A stretch of 64,000 nt of DNA from Monodelphis domestica (Eukaryota > Chordata > Mammalia > Didelphimorphia > Didelphidae), in the NCBI RefSeq assembly GCF_027887165.1, contig NC_077227.1, positions 537,775,293-537,839,292 of the forward strand, given 5' to 3'. The notes under the pieces are model-generated. The model searched no databases, was not told the origin of the DNA, and was given only the letters and a program-made list of their open reading frames with translations. The position numbers and the translations under genes were made by a program. Positions within the stretch are counted from its first letter, which is position 1; each line of letters begins with the position of its first letter. Below, piece after piece: positions 46,098 to 57,950 of the stretch.

Positions 46098-46272
46098 AGG
46101 AGGAGGTAGTGTAGAACAATGGGAAAACCTGCCTCTGATGCTTACCTTCCTGTGTGATTTTGAGTAAGTTATTTAATACCCTAGGGCTCAGTTTTCTTCT
46201 CTGTAAATAAGAGAATTGGTTTACATGGAATTTGAGGTCTCTTTCAGACCTAGAGTTATGCTCCTATGATCT
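46098..46272 (+). repeat. MIR-type SINE
   Basis: GTAGTGTAGAACAATGGGAA, GATTTTGAGTAAGTTATTTA and GGTCTCTTTCAGACCTAGAG. Confidence 0.7.
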
Positions 46273-46665
46273 CAAAAGCATACAATCTCAAGAAGAAACC
46301 ACAAAGATCATCTAGTCCAAGGCATACTTGAACTGAGGAATTACTTTCAGATTCACCAATGTGTAGACATTTAATGTCCACCTGAAGATCTCCAATGATG
46401 AGAAAGCCACTACTTGATGAGGGATTTCATTCCAATTTAAGAGAACATTAATTGTTAGGAAGCAATTCTTCCCATGGAGTCAAAATCCTTCCCTCCACAA
46501 GTTTTGTTAAACATCCACAGTTCCTTCAACCAGTTCTCATATGGCATGGTCTCTAATATTGTCTTTCCTTATCTCTAGATGCACTCCAACTTATAATAAT
46601 ACTCTTTCCCAAAACTTAACACAATATGCCTATGTGAAATCTGGAATAAGTTTCTTCTAGCTCTC
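46273..46665 (-). mobile_element. L3/CR1 LINE 3' part, reverse
   Basis: ATTGTTAGGAAGCAATTCTT, TTCCTTCAACCAGTTCTCAT, ATGGCATGGTCTCTAATATT and AGATGCACTCCAACTTATAA follow the reverse of the CR1/L3 3' end closely. Confidence 0.8.
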
Positions 46666-47109
46666 AAGTTGTATGCTTTGTCAAATAAAGTTGATTCCAA
46701 ACAAAATCATTCTGGGAGCTCCAAAATAGCCAAACCAAATATAAAAATAGTCTACATTTCCCTTTGGTTTTGTTTTAATGACATTTTCTCTCTAAGCAAA
46801 TAGAAAACTATTGGTAGCTTTAGCTTTGTTTTTTGTTTTTGTTTTTGTTTTTGGTAGTACTAGAATAAGTAGGATGAAGAAGGAACTTTAAAAAAGGGGT
46901 GGTTTTGGTCAGCTGGGAGAGGAATGGTATAAACCACAAAAGACAAACAGAATGTGGCCTAATAACTAAAAAATTGATACATATGTATTGGTTAAGCCTG
47001 TAAATTCATTGTACTTCAGATTCTAAGTTTCTCAGTTGATTTGAGAGTATCTAAGGGATTTAGTAATATAACAAGTTATTAAAGCAGTAATAGTTTTAAA
47101 AAAAAGTAC
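46666..47109. other. TAF1B intron, unassigned
   Basis: A TTTTTG-rich run at about 46829-46853; otherwise nothing recognised. Confidence 0.4.
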
Positions 47110-47200
47110 TTTGCTTTGAATTCCTCTCTTTGTTGCTGTTTTTCATCGATTATTTTCTTCATAATCTGATACCACTTTCTGAAGTCAAAACATGGCTTAC
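47110..47200 (-). CDS. TAF1B: TAF1B internal coding exon
   Basis: A 91-bp exon with acceptor TTTATGTTTTAG and donor CAAA|GTACTT. GT completes a glycine codon from the previous exon. It reads KPCFDFRKWYQIMKKIIDEK, then QQQREEFKA, and the last AA begins a lysine codon. The FDFRKWYQIMKK motif identifies TAF1B. The sequence after it is highly charged and probably helical. Confidence 0.94.
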
Positions 47201-47429
47201 CTAAAACATAAAAAATTTAATTATTAACTATGTAAATCCTGGAATAATATACATAACCCAAATGATACATCATTTGTTGATAATAGAACTAAAGGATCAT
47301 AGGTTTAAAGATAGAAGGAACCAAAGAATATTTACTTCACTCCCTGTTTCTAAGCATTTTAATAATAAGTCTTGGTAAACATAGAGAATCAATAATACCA
47401 TACTTAACTGAATTATTAATTTAGCAGTC

Positions 47430-47592
47430 TTATTTAATCTCCACAAAAACATCATGAATTTGGTAGTGAAAGTGTGAAAATTGAAGTTGAGATAATCAGT
47501 GATTTGTCCGGGTTAGTGACAGAATTTAATGATTCAAGGCTCTCAAAATTCAAATTTGATCCTCTTTCCATTATGTCACATTGCCTTTCTTT
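47430..47592 (-). repeat. MIR-type SINE, reverse
   Basis: GATAATCAGTGATTTGTCCG, TTAATGATTCAAGGCTCTCA and CATTATGTCACATTGCC. Confidence 0.5.
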
Positions 47593-48019
47593 ATCATCTA
47601 CTATTCCTAATTATAGAACATCTTCAAAGATCCTAATGACAAGAAGCTAGATCAAAGAGCAACCAACCCTTATTGCCAGTGTGAGGTGAGCGGAGATGAA
47701 TGCATTACTGTATGGTCCTTCAATCCTCATTCTTTTCTATCCACAGGTGGAAGCCAAGAAAGGATGGGACAGAGAAAGAGATGGGACTCTGATAGAAAAG
47801 AAAGCAAAAGATGAAAACTAGAGAGCTGAATGATAGCTTGAATGGGCTATTATTGAACTCTACTCCTTTCTTATCAAAGTATCTGTTAAAATACTCTAAG
47901 TTAATTATCAGTTTCATAAAACCAGAGAAGAGAACATAACTGTTGCTTCTGAATGGTCCTTTTTTTTGTTTTTTTGCCTTTTTTTTTAACTTCAAGTTTT
48001 TGATCAAGGACTAGAAGAA
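47593..48019. other. TAF1B intron, unassigned
   Basis: No gene; A-rich reverse frames here are low-complexity. Confidence 0.4.
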
Positions 48020-48530
48020 ATTAAGACTCAAAAAAGAATTGGAAGGAAATTGTGAAGGTGATTTGGAAGATGTTAGACTTGTCAAGAAACTAGAGATTAA
48101 TAGAAAGGAAGAAAGATTTGAAAAAATTGGGGAGAAAGAAAAAAATGAAGGAAAACAATCCTTAGGTCAATATAGTACTTTAAGAGAGGGTTGTAGGAAA
48201 TACAACATGAGGAGAAACAAAGACTGCAGCTATAAAAAGAGAAAGAAATTGTGAAGGTGATTTTGAAAGGTCTTTACTTGTGAAGAAAGATTTAAAAACA
48301 AGGGAGAAAACTTGAGGAAAAAAAAGATAAATTGAAAGAGAACAACTTGAGCTAAGAGGAGACCTAAAGAAGAGGACTCAGGAAGATGGAAAAGGATAAA
48401 GTAGTTAGGAAGACAAGAGAGGTAAGAAATACAGATTGATAATTAAAACAAAATTAATAACTTAAAAAAGAAATTGGGAAAATAAACAAGTCATTAAGGG
48501 AAGGGAAGTAGAATATAAAGTTATGAAACT
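48020..48530. repeat. Purine-rich tract with a degenerate repeat
   Basis: The plus strand is strongly A/G-rich. GAAATTGTGAAGGTGATTT at about 48048 recurs at about 48247, and both are followed by GAAG/GAAAG, CTTGT..AAGAAA and a GGGAGAAA block. That suggests a diverged tandem duplication of about 197 bp. The TAF1B transcript would carry a long pyrimidine tract here. Confidence 0.55.
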
Positions 48531-49082
48531 GCTGAAAGGAAATGAAAATTAGATTTGGTTAACAAGCAGTTAAAAGGGATAAAAGGCTGTAAAGATATTA
48601 AGAACTAAGGTTAGGGGGCTAGGTGTAAATATCCACAAGAAGTTCAAAAAACAATGTTGAGAATTTCAATTAGAATAAATAGTTGGGTAAATACTTCAAT
48701 AACTTCCAATGGGATTTTAAAATTTTATTTTGTGCCACTGCCAAATTACTACTGTTTATGTTCCAAGTGGTAGGCTAGTCTCCTTCCTAAAAGGAAAGAT
48801 GAAAGGAGCTCCATAATACAAGTTATTAGAAATTTTAAAATATTCCTTTAAAACAAAACAACAAAAGAAGACACCAAAAGGCTGACGTTAGTGGGAAAAA
48901 ACAAAATAAAAGTAGCACAGAAGAAATAACTCTGTTGGAAAGATGGAAAGTAGAAAAATATCACCTAGAAAAAAAGGACAACTGTATACTTCGAACTTAA
49001 AAAAAAAAAAAGGAGGCTCTTCTTGAAGAGGAGAGAGGTAGATCCTCTGAGAAAAAAGCAGCTGCCTGTCCTCTAAGAATTG
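48531..49082. other. TAF1B intron, unassigned
   Basis: A-rich; nothing recognised. Confidence 0.4.
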
Positions 49083-49090
49083 CTATAGTA

Positions 49091-49294
49091 CAGTGAGGGC
49101 AAACCTTTTAGAGACCAAGTGCCCAAACTGCAAACTGCAAGGAGCAGGGGAGGGGAGCAGCTCCACACTGCATCTCTCTAGCTTTCTAGTAACAAACTCT
49201 GGTGAATTCTGTGCTGGAGTGATAGCGGGAGTGCCCACAGAGAGAGCTCTGAGTGCCCTCCTCTGGTACATGTGTCATAGGTTCACCAACATGG
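49091..49294. mobile_element. hAT-type non-autonomous DNA transposon (MITE)
   Basis: The 204-bp element begins CAGTGAGGGCAAACC and ends GGTTCACCAACATGG, which are imperfect inverted ends of the CAGTGATGGCGAACC type. A perfect 8-bp duplication CTATAGTA lies at 49083-49090 and 49295-49302, the size made by hAT transposases. It has no coding capacity and lies in a TAF1B intron. The right terminal bases have drifted from the expected CACTG. Confidence 0.85.
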
Positions 49295-49329
49295 CTATAG
49301 TAGATCCACAGAAGCTAGAATCATAAAGA

Positions 49330-49640
49330 CCTTTCAATTCTACCATTACAGCAACTCTCATTTGTCCTCTCTTTTCTATTTCCATTGCTATCACTTTATT
49401 TTAAAAAATTATTACTATATTATCATGTGCCCTGGCTATTGCAAAAGTTTTCAAATAGTTCCTCTAACACCACTCCTATTCCTCTAATTCTTCATACCAG
49501 CTGTATATTATTCCTCTGCTCAAAAATCTTCAGTGGGTTCCTATTGCCTTAAGGGAAGTACACAGTCCTTTGCCTGTGCCACCACTACCTTTTCAACATG
49601 AAACTACTGGGCCTTTCTAGGGCCATGAATATCAAAAGTA
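49330..49640 (+). mobile_element. L2 LINE fragment
   Basis: CTCTGCTCAAAAATCTTCAG and TGGGTTCCTATTGCCTTAAG are the L2 segment also seen at 14505 and 21405. Followed by unassigned sequence to the next exon. Confidence 0.6.
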
Positions 49641-49807
49641 TTTTTGAAGGCATCCTACTATTGAGAATACCATTAACCCTAGATGGAATATGAGAATTCA
49701 AAATATGCTTTAAGCATAAACTCATAAACATAAAACACAATTTGGAGGGGGCACAATTTTGAAATTAGCTTTTACAATGAATAATACTGATAGACACATT
49801 TAAGTAC

Positions 49808-49854
49808 CTTCATGGTTGTTTTCGTTATTTTCTTGAGCAAGGCTAGAAAGGGAC
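49808..49854 (-). CDS. TAF1B: TAF1B internal micro-exon
   Basis: A 47-bp exon with acceptor TTATTTGCAG and donor GAAG|GTACTT. The first G completes the tryptophan codon TG|G begun in the upstream exon. It reads SLSSLAQENNENNHE, and the last G begins glycine. In the family this short, hydrophilic and variable loop follows the FEWSLS motif. The exon is too short for an open-frame search and is found only by splice sites and phase. Confidence 0.9.
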
Positions 49855-50409
49855 CTGCAAATAATCACACGTAAATTATCAACTCACTTGAAAACAATTA
49901 CCACCTGACTTCTCCTACTTAATATGTGTACCTAATTAAAGTCAATTTTTTCAAGGAAAAAAATGCCTCACTTGAACAGTGGAGACACTAAATTCTGTCC
50001 AAAATACCTAGTACTAAGAAGAAGAGGAGAGCACAGCAATGAAATTCTGTTCTCTCAAGCTAATTTTAAAAAGAATATGTATGCTGTCAAAATCTGAGGA
50101 CAAACAATGTACTAATATTAATATCTAACAAGTAATACCAAGACGAACCTAATACATTATCAACCATTTAGTAAGTCAAAGTAAATACTTTGAAAATATC
50201 TGAGACATAAATGTACTGGTATAAACAATACTGAAATTGAATGTTTTTATGGTATGGCAATTAAGACTTTCCAATATAAAAAAAAATTAACATAAATGTC
50301 TTCACTCTAGATAGTGAAGTCAATAAATAATACTACTTTAGCTTACTTAATATAATGACCATTATAAAAGTGTTAGTCCCCACTAAATTGATAGAAACCA
50401 CATATTTAC
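49855..50409. other. TAF1B short intron
   Basis: 555 bp, AT-rich, no recognised repeat. This is the shortest intron in the window. Confidence 0.7.
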
Positions 50410-50587
50410 CATTCTACATTGTCATTCAATAAAAAGAGTAGTTTCAGCACCACAACAATGACAGCTACAGCCTGAACATCATATTTAACCATCCTTGTTT
50501 TTTCCGTTATTGGATCAAATGTCAGGAAATCTACTTCTCCTATGCCAGTCAATTTGACCACTTGACAAGTCAGGTTATGCATTTCAT
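50410..50587 (-). CDS. TAF1B: TAF1B internal coding exon (cyclin-fold region)
   Basis: A 178-bp exon with acceptor TTACTCTTCTACAG and donor GAATG|GTAAAT. AT completes an aspartate codon whose G lies upstream. It reads [14 protein letters not shown], then [30 protein letters not shown] and NDNVE, with TG starting tryptophan. The long hydrophobic helix after KYDVQA is the conserved block of the second cyclin-like repeat in TAF1B and its yeast relative Rrn7. It is the most upstream exon I could find; earlier exons are beyond 64000. Confidence 0.95.
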
Positions 50588-50817
50588 CTGTAGAAGAGTA
50601 AAACAGGAAACCATAAATAAGATTTTCCTAAAAACATGAACATGCTAGTATTTATGAAAAACTGCATTTAATAACATATTTTAGAAAAAATAAAATAACA
50701 TTTCCTCCAAAGTTACTTTTAATAAAAAACTAGCTAATTAGTAAAATTCATTGTTATATATTTCATTTTAAAACAAATTTAGTGAGAGAATGTTTAAAGA
50801 TTATTTTATCATATTTA
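50588..50817. other. TAF1B intron, unassigned
   Basis: AT-rich; no repeat head recognised. Confidence 0.4.
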
Positions 50818-52599
50818 GTTTTTATTTTATTTAACCTAATTTTTAGACATTTTATTTTATTTTCCCCTAATTACATGTAACAACAGTTTCCAACATTTTT
50901 CAAAGAATATTGAATCTTTAAGTTCTCTCCCTTCCCTCCTCCTCATCCCTCCATCCATGTTGAGATGGTTAGCAATCTTATATAGTTTTTTACATTTGCA
51001 ATCACTTAAAACATTTCCCCGTATTAACCCTTTTGTGGAAGGAAACTCAAATTTTAAAAAATTAAGAAAGTGAAAAAAGTTTGCTTTAATCTAGATTTGG
51101 ACTCTATCAGTTCTTTTCCTCTGGAAGCAGATGGCATTTTTTATCATGAGTCCTTTGGGATAGTTTTGGATTATCATATTGCTGAGAATAGGTGTTATTC
51201 ACAGTTGTTCACTGTACATTATTCCTGTTACTCTGTTCAATGTTCTCCTGGTTCTGCTTATTTCATTCGCTTCAAGTTTGTTTTAGACTTTCCAGTCTTT
51301 TTCTGAGCTCTGCCTGCTCATCATTTCTAACAGTACAATAAAATTACATTAAAATCATGTACTATAACTTATTCAACCATTCCCTCACTTTCCAATTCTT
51401 TGCCATATCCCTCCCCTAAAAGAGCTGCTTTATTTTTGTATATATAAATCCTTCCCCCTTTTGTATTTTATCTCTGGGATATAACCCTAGTAATGATACT
51501 ACTAGGTCAAAGGGTAAGTACTGTTATAGCCCTTTGGGCATAGGTTCAAATAGCTCCCCAGAACGGTGGAATTAATTCAGAACTGCCCCCAAACAAGGCA
51601 TTAGTGTCTCAACTTTCCCATATCCTCTCCAAGTTTGGTTATTATAACAAAAAAGGAAAATGACAAACGTGACATGTGGGGTAGTATCTCAGATTTATTT
51701 TAGTTTACATTTCTCTAATAAGTGATATAGAGCATTTTTTACATGATCATAAAAAGCTTTAAATATTTTGAGAACTGCCTTTTCATAACTTTTGACTATC
51801 AATTAGGGAATGTATTGTATTCATATTCATATATATTCAACTAATTTCTCTATGTATTTGAGAAACAAAGCTTTATTAGAGACTTGTAATTTTTTTTTTT
51901 GCATTATGATTACTGTATATTATTCATCATCCTATTTACCATGTTTAGGTTTTGACTGCCACGTCCTCCAATTTGTATCAGTACCAACCCCCTCTTCTCT
52001 TCCCCTCCCCTTCTATTTTCCTGTAGGGTTAAGATTGTTTTCTCTATACCCAACTGACTGTGTATGTTCTTCCCTCACTGGACTAATCCCAATGATAGTA
52101 AGGTTCACATGCTTCCCTGCCCACCTCCTCTATCTTCCCCTCCATTGTAAAAGCTCTTTCATGCCTCTTTTATGTGTAACAATCTAGCCCATTTTATTTT
52201 TCTCTTCCCCTTCCTCTCAATACATTCCTCTTTCTCATGCCTTAATTTAATTTTATATCATCCCATCATATTCAACTCACACTCTAGCCCTCTATGTATA
52301 CTCTTTCTTTTTTAAATTTCTTTTTTGAAAATTTTATTTAATTAGTCAATCTAGAACATTATTCCTTGGTTACAAGAATCCTATTCTTTCCCTCCCATAA
52401 TCCCACCCCTTCCCGTAGCTGACACACAATTCCACTGGGTTGTACATGTGTCTTTGATCAGAACCTATTTCCATATTGTTAATGTTTGCACAAGAATGAT
52501 CATTTAGAGTCTACATCCCTAATCATATCCCCATCCACCCTTATGATCAAGCAGTTGTTTTTCTTCTGTTTCTACTCCCACAGTTTTCCCTCTAAATGT

Positions 52600-55500
52600 G
52601 GTTAGTGGTCTTTCTCGTAAATCCCTCTGAGTTGTTCAGAATCACTGCATTGCCAATAATGGAAAAGTCCATTACATTCGATTGTACCCTGTGTATAATG
52701 TTCTCCTGGTTCTGCTCCTCTCACTCTGCATCAATTCCTGGAGGTTGATTCCAGTTCACAAGGAATTCCTCCAGTTCATTATTCCTTTGGGCACAATACT
52801 AGTCCATCACCAATATATGCCACAATTTGTTCAGCCATTCCCCAATTGAAGGGCATCCCCTCGTTTTCCAATTTTTGGCCACCACAAAGAGTGCAGCTAT
52901 GAATATTCTTGTACAGGTCTTTTTGTCCATTATCTCTTTGGCGTACAAACCCAGCAGTGCTATGGCTGGACCAAAGGGCAGACAGTCTTTTAGTACCCTT
53001 TAGGCATAGTTCCAAATTGCCCTCCAGAATGGTTGGATCAATTCACAACTCCACCAGCAATGAATTAGTGTCCCTACTTTGCCACATCCCCTCCAGCATT
53101 CATTACTTTCCATAGCTGTCATGTTAGCCAATCTGCTAGGTGTGAGGTGATACCTCAGAGTTGTTTTGATTTGCATCTCTCTGATTATAAGAGATTTAGA
53201 GCACTTTTCCATGTGCTTATTAATGGTTTTGATTTCTTTATCTGAAAAATTGCCTATTCATGTCCCTTGCCCATTTATCAATTGGAGAATGGCTTGATTT
53301 TTTGTGCAATTGGTTTACTTCTTTATAAACGAGTAATTAGACCTTTGTCAGAAGTTTTTTTAATGAAGATGGTTTCCCAATTTGTTGTTTCCTTTCTAAT
53401 TTTGGATGCATTCGTGCTGTTTGTACAAAAACTTTTTAATTTGATATAATCAAAATTATTGATTTTATATTTTTTTATTTTTTCTAGATCTTGCTTGGTT
53501 TTAAAGTCTTTCCTTTCCTAAAGATCTGACAAGTATACTATTCTGTGTTGGCCTAATTTGCTTATAGTTTCCTTCTTTATATTCAGGTCATTCACTCATT
53601 CTGAGTTTATCTTGGTGTAGGGTGTGAGATCCTACCTAATCCAAACCTTATCTTTCCCATACTGTCTTCCAATTTTCCCAGTAGTTTTTATCAAATAGTG
53701 GGTTTTGGTTCTTTGGGCTTATCATAGTATACTTTGAGATCTGTACCTGCAAGTCCTCCTTCCTTTGCATTTTTTTTTCATGATTTCCCTGGATATCCTT
53801 GATCTTTTGTTCTTCCAAATGAACATTGTTATGGTTTTTTCTAATTCAGTAAAAAGTTTTTTGGTAGTTCAATAGGTATGGCACTAAATAAGTAAATTAA
53901 TTTGGGCAGGATTATAATTTTTATTGTTAGCTCGTTCGACCCATGAGCAATCAATGTTTTTCCAATTATTTAGATCTAGTTTTAATTGTGTGGTGAGTGT
54001 TTTATAGTTGTGTTCATATAGTTCCTGTGTTTGTCTTGGCAGATAGATTCCTAAGTATTTTATATTGTCTAGAGTGATTTTAAATGGAATTTCTCTTTCT
54101 AATTCTTGCTGCTGAAATGGGTTGGAGATATATAGATATGCTGATGACTTATGAGGGTTTATTTTGTATCCTGCAACTTTGATAAAGTTGTTGATTATTT
54201 CAACTAGCTTTTTAGTGAATTCTCTAGGATTCTTTATAGACCATCATATCATCCACAAAGAGTGATAGCTTGGTCTCCTAACTGCCAATTTTAATACCTT
54301 CAATTTCGTTTTCTTCTCTAATTGCTATTGCTAGTGTTTCTAGTACAATGTTAAATAATAGAAGTGATAATGGGCATCCTTGTTTCACTCTTGATCTTAA
54401 TGGGAAGGCTTCTAGTTTATCCCCATTGCAGATGATGTTTGCTGATGGTTTTAGATATATACTGTTTATTATTTTTAGGAAAGGCCCTTCTATTCCTATA
54501 CTTTCTAGTGTTTTCAATAGGAATGGGTGTTGTATTTTATCAAAGGCTTTTTCTGCATCTATTGAGATAATCATGTAATTTTTGTTAGTTTGCTTGTTAA
54601 TATGGTCAATTATGTGAATGATTTTCCTAATATTGAACCATCCTTGCATTCCTGGTATGAATACTACCTGGTCATAGTGAAAAACCCTTGTAACGACTTG
54701 CTGGAGTCTTTTCACTAGTATCTTATTTAAGATTTTTACATCTGTATTCATTAAGGAGATTGGTCTATAATTTTCTTTCTCTGTTTTTGACCTGCCTAGC
54801 TTTGGGATCAGTACCATATTTGTGTCATAAAACCAATTTGGTAGAACTATTCTTAGCTTATTCTGTCAAATAGTTTGTATAATATTAGGATTAGTTATTC
54901 TTTGAATGTTTGATAGAATTCATTTGTGAATCCATCTGGACCTGGGGAGTTTTTCATAGGGAGTTCTTTGATGGCTTGTTCAATTTCTTTTTCTGATATG
55001 GGGTTGGTTAGGTAATCTATTTGTTCCTCTGTTAGTCTAGGCAATTTATATTTTTGTAAGTATTCATCCATATTCCCTAGATTGCCATATTTATTGCCAT
55101 AAATTAGGTATAATAGTTTTTAATGATGGCCTTAATTTCCTCTTCATTAGAGGTGAGGTCTCCCTTTTCATCTTGGATACTGTCAATTTGGTTTTATTCT
55201 TTCCTTTTTTTAATTAGACTAACCAGTACTTTGTCTATTTTATTTGTTTTTTCAAAATACCAGCTTCTAGTCTTATTTATTAAATCAATAGTTCTTTGAC
55301 TTTCAATTTTATTAATTTCTCCTTTGATTTTTAGGATCTCTAATTTAGCCTTCATCTGAAATTTTTACTTTGTTCACGTTCTAGTTTTTTAATTTGCATT
55401 CCCAATTCATTGACCTCTGTCTTCCCTAATTTGTTAATATATGAACTCAAGGATATAAATTTCCCCCTGACTACTTCTTTGGCTGCATCCCATAGGTTTT

Positions 55501-56285
55501 GAAAACATGTCTCATCATTATCATTCTCTTCAATGAAATTATTAATTGTTTCTATGATTTGTTCTTTAACAAACCAGTTTTGGAGAATCATATTGTTTAA
55601 TTTCCAATTAATTTTTGATTTACCTCTCCATGTACCCTTACTAATTATTATTTTCATTGCATTGTGATCTGAGAAGTTGCATTTATTATTTCTGCTGTTT
55701 TGCACTTGTTTGCAATGTTTTTATGCCCTAATACGTGGTCAATCTTTGTGAATGTACCACGTGCTGCTGAAAAGAAGGTGTATTTCTTTTTGTCCCTATT
55801 TATTTTTCTCCATATATCTACTAACTCTAATTTTTCTCTTACTTCTTTCTTATTTATTTTTTGGTTTGATTTATCTAGTTCTCATAGAGGAAGTTTCAGG
55901 TCTCCCACTAGTATAGTTTTTCTATCTATTTCATCATTGAGCTCTATTAATTTCTCCTTTAGAAATTTGGATGCTATGCCATTTGGTGCATACACGTTGA
56001 GTACTGATATTTCTTTATTGTCTATACTGCCTTGTACCAGGATGGAATTACCTTCCCTATCTCTTTTAACTAGATTTATTTTTACTTTGGCTTTCTCAGA
56101 TATCATGATTATGACTCCTGCCTTCTTTTTCTCAGTTTATGCCCAATAGATTTGGCTCCATCCTCTTACTTTCACCCCATGTGTATCTACTTTCTTCATG
56201 TGTGTTTCTTGTAGACAGCATATGGTAGGGTTTTGGATTCTAATCCACTCTGCAATTTGCTTGTGTTTTATGGGTGAGTTCATTC
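52600..56285 (-). pseudogene. L1 ORF2 (endonuclease-RT), broken
   Basis: The endonuclease part is at 55880-56285: a minus-strand QNPTICCLQETH block near 56180-56240 and VQGSIDNKEISVLNVYAPNG at 55990-56050. RT motifs are in the open frame 54278-54817: [18 protein letters not shown], then [18 protein letters not shown] (catalytic Asp of motif A) and [19 protein letters not shown]. The FADD-type motif C lies past the frame end. The C-terminal end is at 52779-53212 ([30 protein letters not shown]). Several stops and frameshifts separate these pieces. Confidence 0.88.
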
Positions 56286-56289
56286 CATT

Positions 56290-57230
56290 AACATTCAGTT
56301 ATGATTACCAGCTATGTATTTCCCAGCATTTTGATTTCTACTCCTAGTCCTGCCTTTTCTTCTTTCACCATTTCCTTCTATACCAATGCTTGTTTTTAAT
56401 CAGTACCCCTAGTTCCCACACTTATTTTACTTCCCTTTCTACCCCACTCCTTTCTTATTCCCCTCTTATTTGCCTTGCAGTCTTTCTAAAACTACCCCCT
56501 ACCCTCTCCCTCTCTTGTATGGCTTCCCTCCCCACCAGTCCGTTTGTTACCCTTCTCCTCCCCTATAGGGCACAAATCTATTCTCTGCTCCAATGGATTG
56601 GATTGTTCTTCCCTCTTTGGGTCAATTTCAATGCACCTAAGAGTTGAGTATTTCCTATCTCCAACCTCTTTACCCTTCCAGTGTATTGATGTTCTCCCCC
56701 CTCCCACCATGATCTTCTTTGTGAAATATAAATTTACCCCTTATATTTCCTTTCCCATTTCTTTTAGTATTAACCTCTTTTTTTAGCTCTAGTTGTATAC
56801 ACACACACACACATATATGTATTAATGCATACATATATCTATATACCCACTTATGATTTGTCATTTCATCCTCTACAGTTTGTCACTGTTCCCTTTAAGT
56901 GTAATTCTCTAGCTGCCCAGATGGTAGTAACAATTTTTAAGAGTTACCAGTGACCTCTTTTCTTATAGGGATACATATCATTTTAACTTATTGAGTCTCT
57001 TTAAAAAAAAAGTTTTTTTTGTTGTTTTTCTTTTTTCCCTCTTTTTTAATTACCTTTTGATGATTCTCTGAGTTCTGTGCTTGGGCATCAAATTTTCTGT
57101 TCAGGTCTGGTCTTTTCTTTAAAAATGCTTGGAATTCTTCTATTTTGTTGAATGACCATACTTTCTCCTGTAAGAATATAGTTAGTTTTGCTGGTTGATT
57201 TTTGATTGTAGACCTAGTTCCCTTGCTTTC
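56290..57230 (-). other. Long pyrimidine-rich L1 inter-ORF region
   Basis: About 0.95 kb of T/C-rich plus-strand sequence lies between the ORF1 stop and the ORF2 endonuclease start, with (CA)n and (TA)n at 56800-56830. Equivalent stretches occur in the old L1 (51900-52302 plus 58888-59000) and at 26800-27500. Confidence 0.6.
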
Positions 57231-57244
57231 CAGAATATCATATT

Positions 57245-57950
57245 CTATGCCTTTCGGTTCTTCAGTGTAGATGCAGTCAGATCCTGTATTATCCTCAATG
57301 TGATTCCATGGTATCTGAATGATTTCTTCTTGGCAGCTTGTAATATTTTTTCTTTGGTCTGATAGTTCTTGAATTTGGCTATAACATTCTTGGGTGTTGT
57401 CAGTTGGGGATTAAGTACAGGAGGTGATCTATGGATTCTTTCAATCTCCACTTTTCCCTCTTGTTCTAGAATATTGGGGCAGTTTTCTTGGATAATTTCC
57501 TATTGTATTATGTCCAGGCTTTTTCTTTTGTCATGGTCTTCTGGCAGACCAATGATTCTTAAATTGTCTCTCCTCGAATGATTTTCTAAATCTAATCTTT
57601 TGTGAATGAAATGCTTCATATTTTCCTCAACTTTTTCATTCTTTTGGTTTTGTTTTATAGTGTCCTGCTGCCTTGTGAGATCACTCAATTCTAGTTGTTG
57701 TATTCTGGTTCTTAAAGACTGTATTTCATCCCTGGCTTTTTGGTCATGCTTTTCTTTCTGGTCAGATTTTCTTTGGAGGTCATCTTTCATTCTCTTTACC
57801 TCATCTCTCATCTCCTTTGCCTCATCTTTCATTTCCTTTGCCTCATTTTCAAGCTGGTTGATTTTGGCCTTCAAGACACTATTTTCTGTTTCCAGATGAC
57901 TTATCTTAGTTTTTAAGTTCTTTTCCTAATTGTTTTCAGCCTCTCTTGTG
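57245..57950 (-). pseudogene. L1 ORF1 (RNA-binding chaperone), broken
   Basis: From about 57900 to 57700 the minus strand encodes a coiled coil rich in E/K/M heptads (KEMKDEAKEMRDEVKRMKDD). The RRM-like part follows (LENHSRRDNLRIIGLPE). After an in-frame stop at the SLDIIQ block, the C-terminal domain continues in 57245-57451 (ERIHRSPPVLNPQLTTPKNV, ITLRIIQDLTASTLKNRKA). RRDNLRI.G.PE and ERIHR.P are ORF1p signatures. Confidence 0.85.

Noticed and set aside
54278-54817. 179-codon reverse frame with reverse-transcriptase motifs, as a host gene
   Set aside because: It is part of L1 ORF2, flanked by other broken L1 pieces.
55700-56786. Plus-strand frames rich in F, L and S (149, 85, 80 codons)
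   Set aside because: Antisense to the L1 endonuclease region and the pyrimidine-rich inter-ORF spacer.
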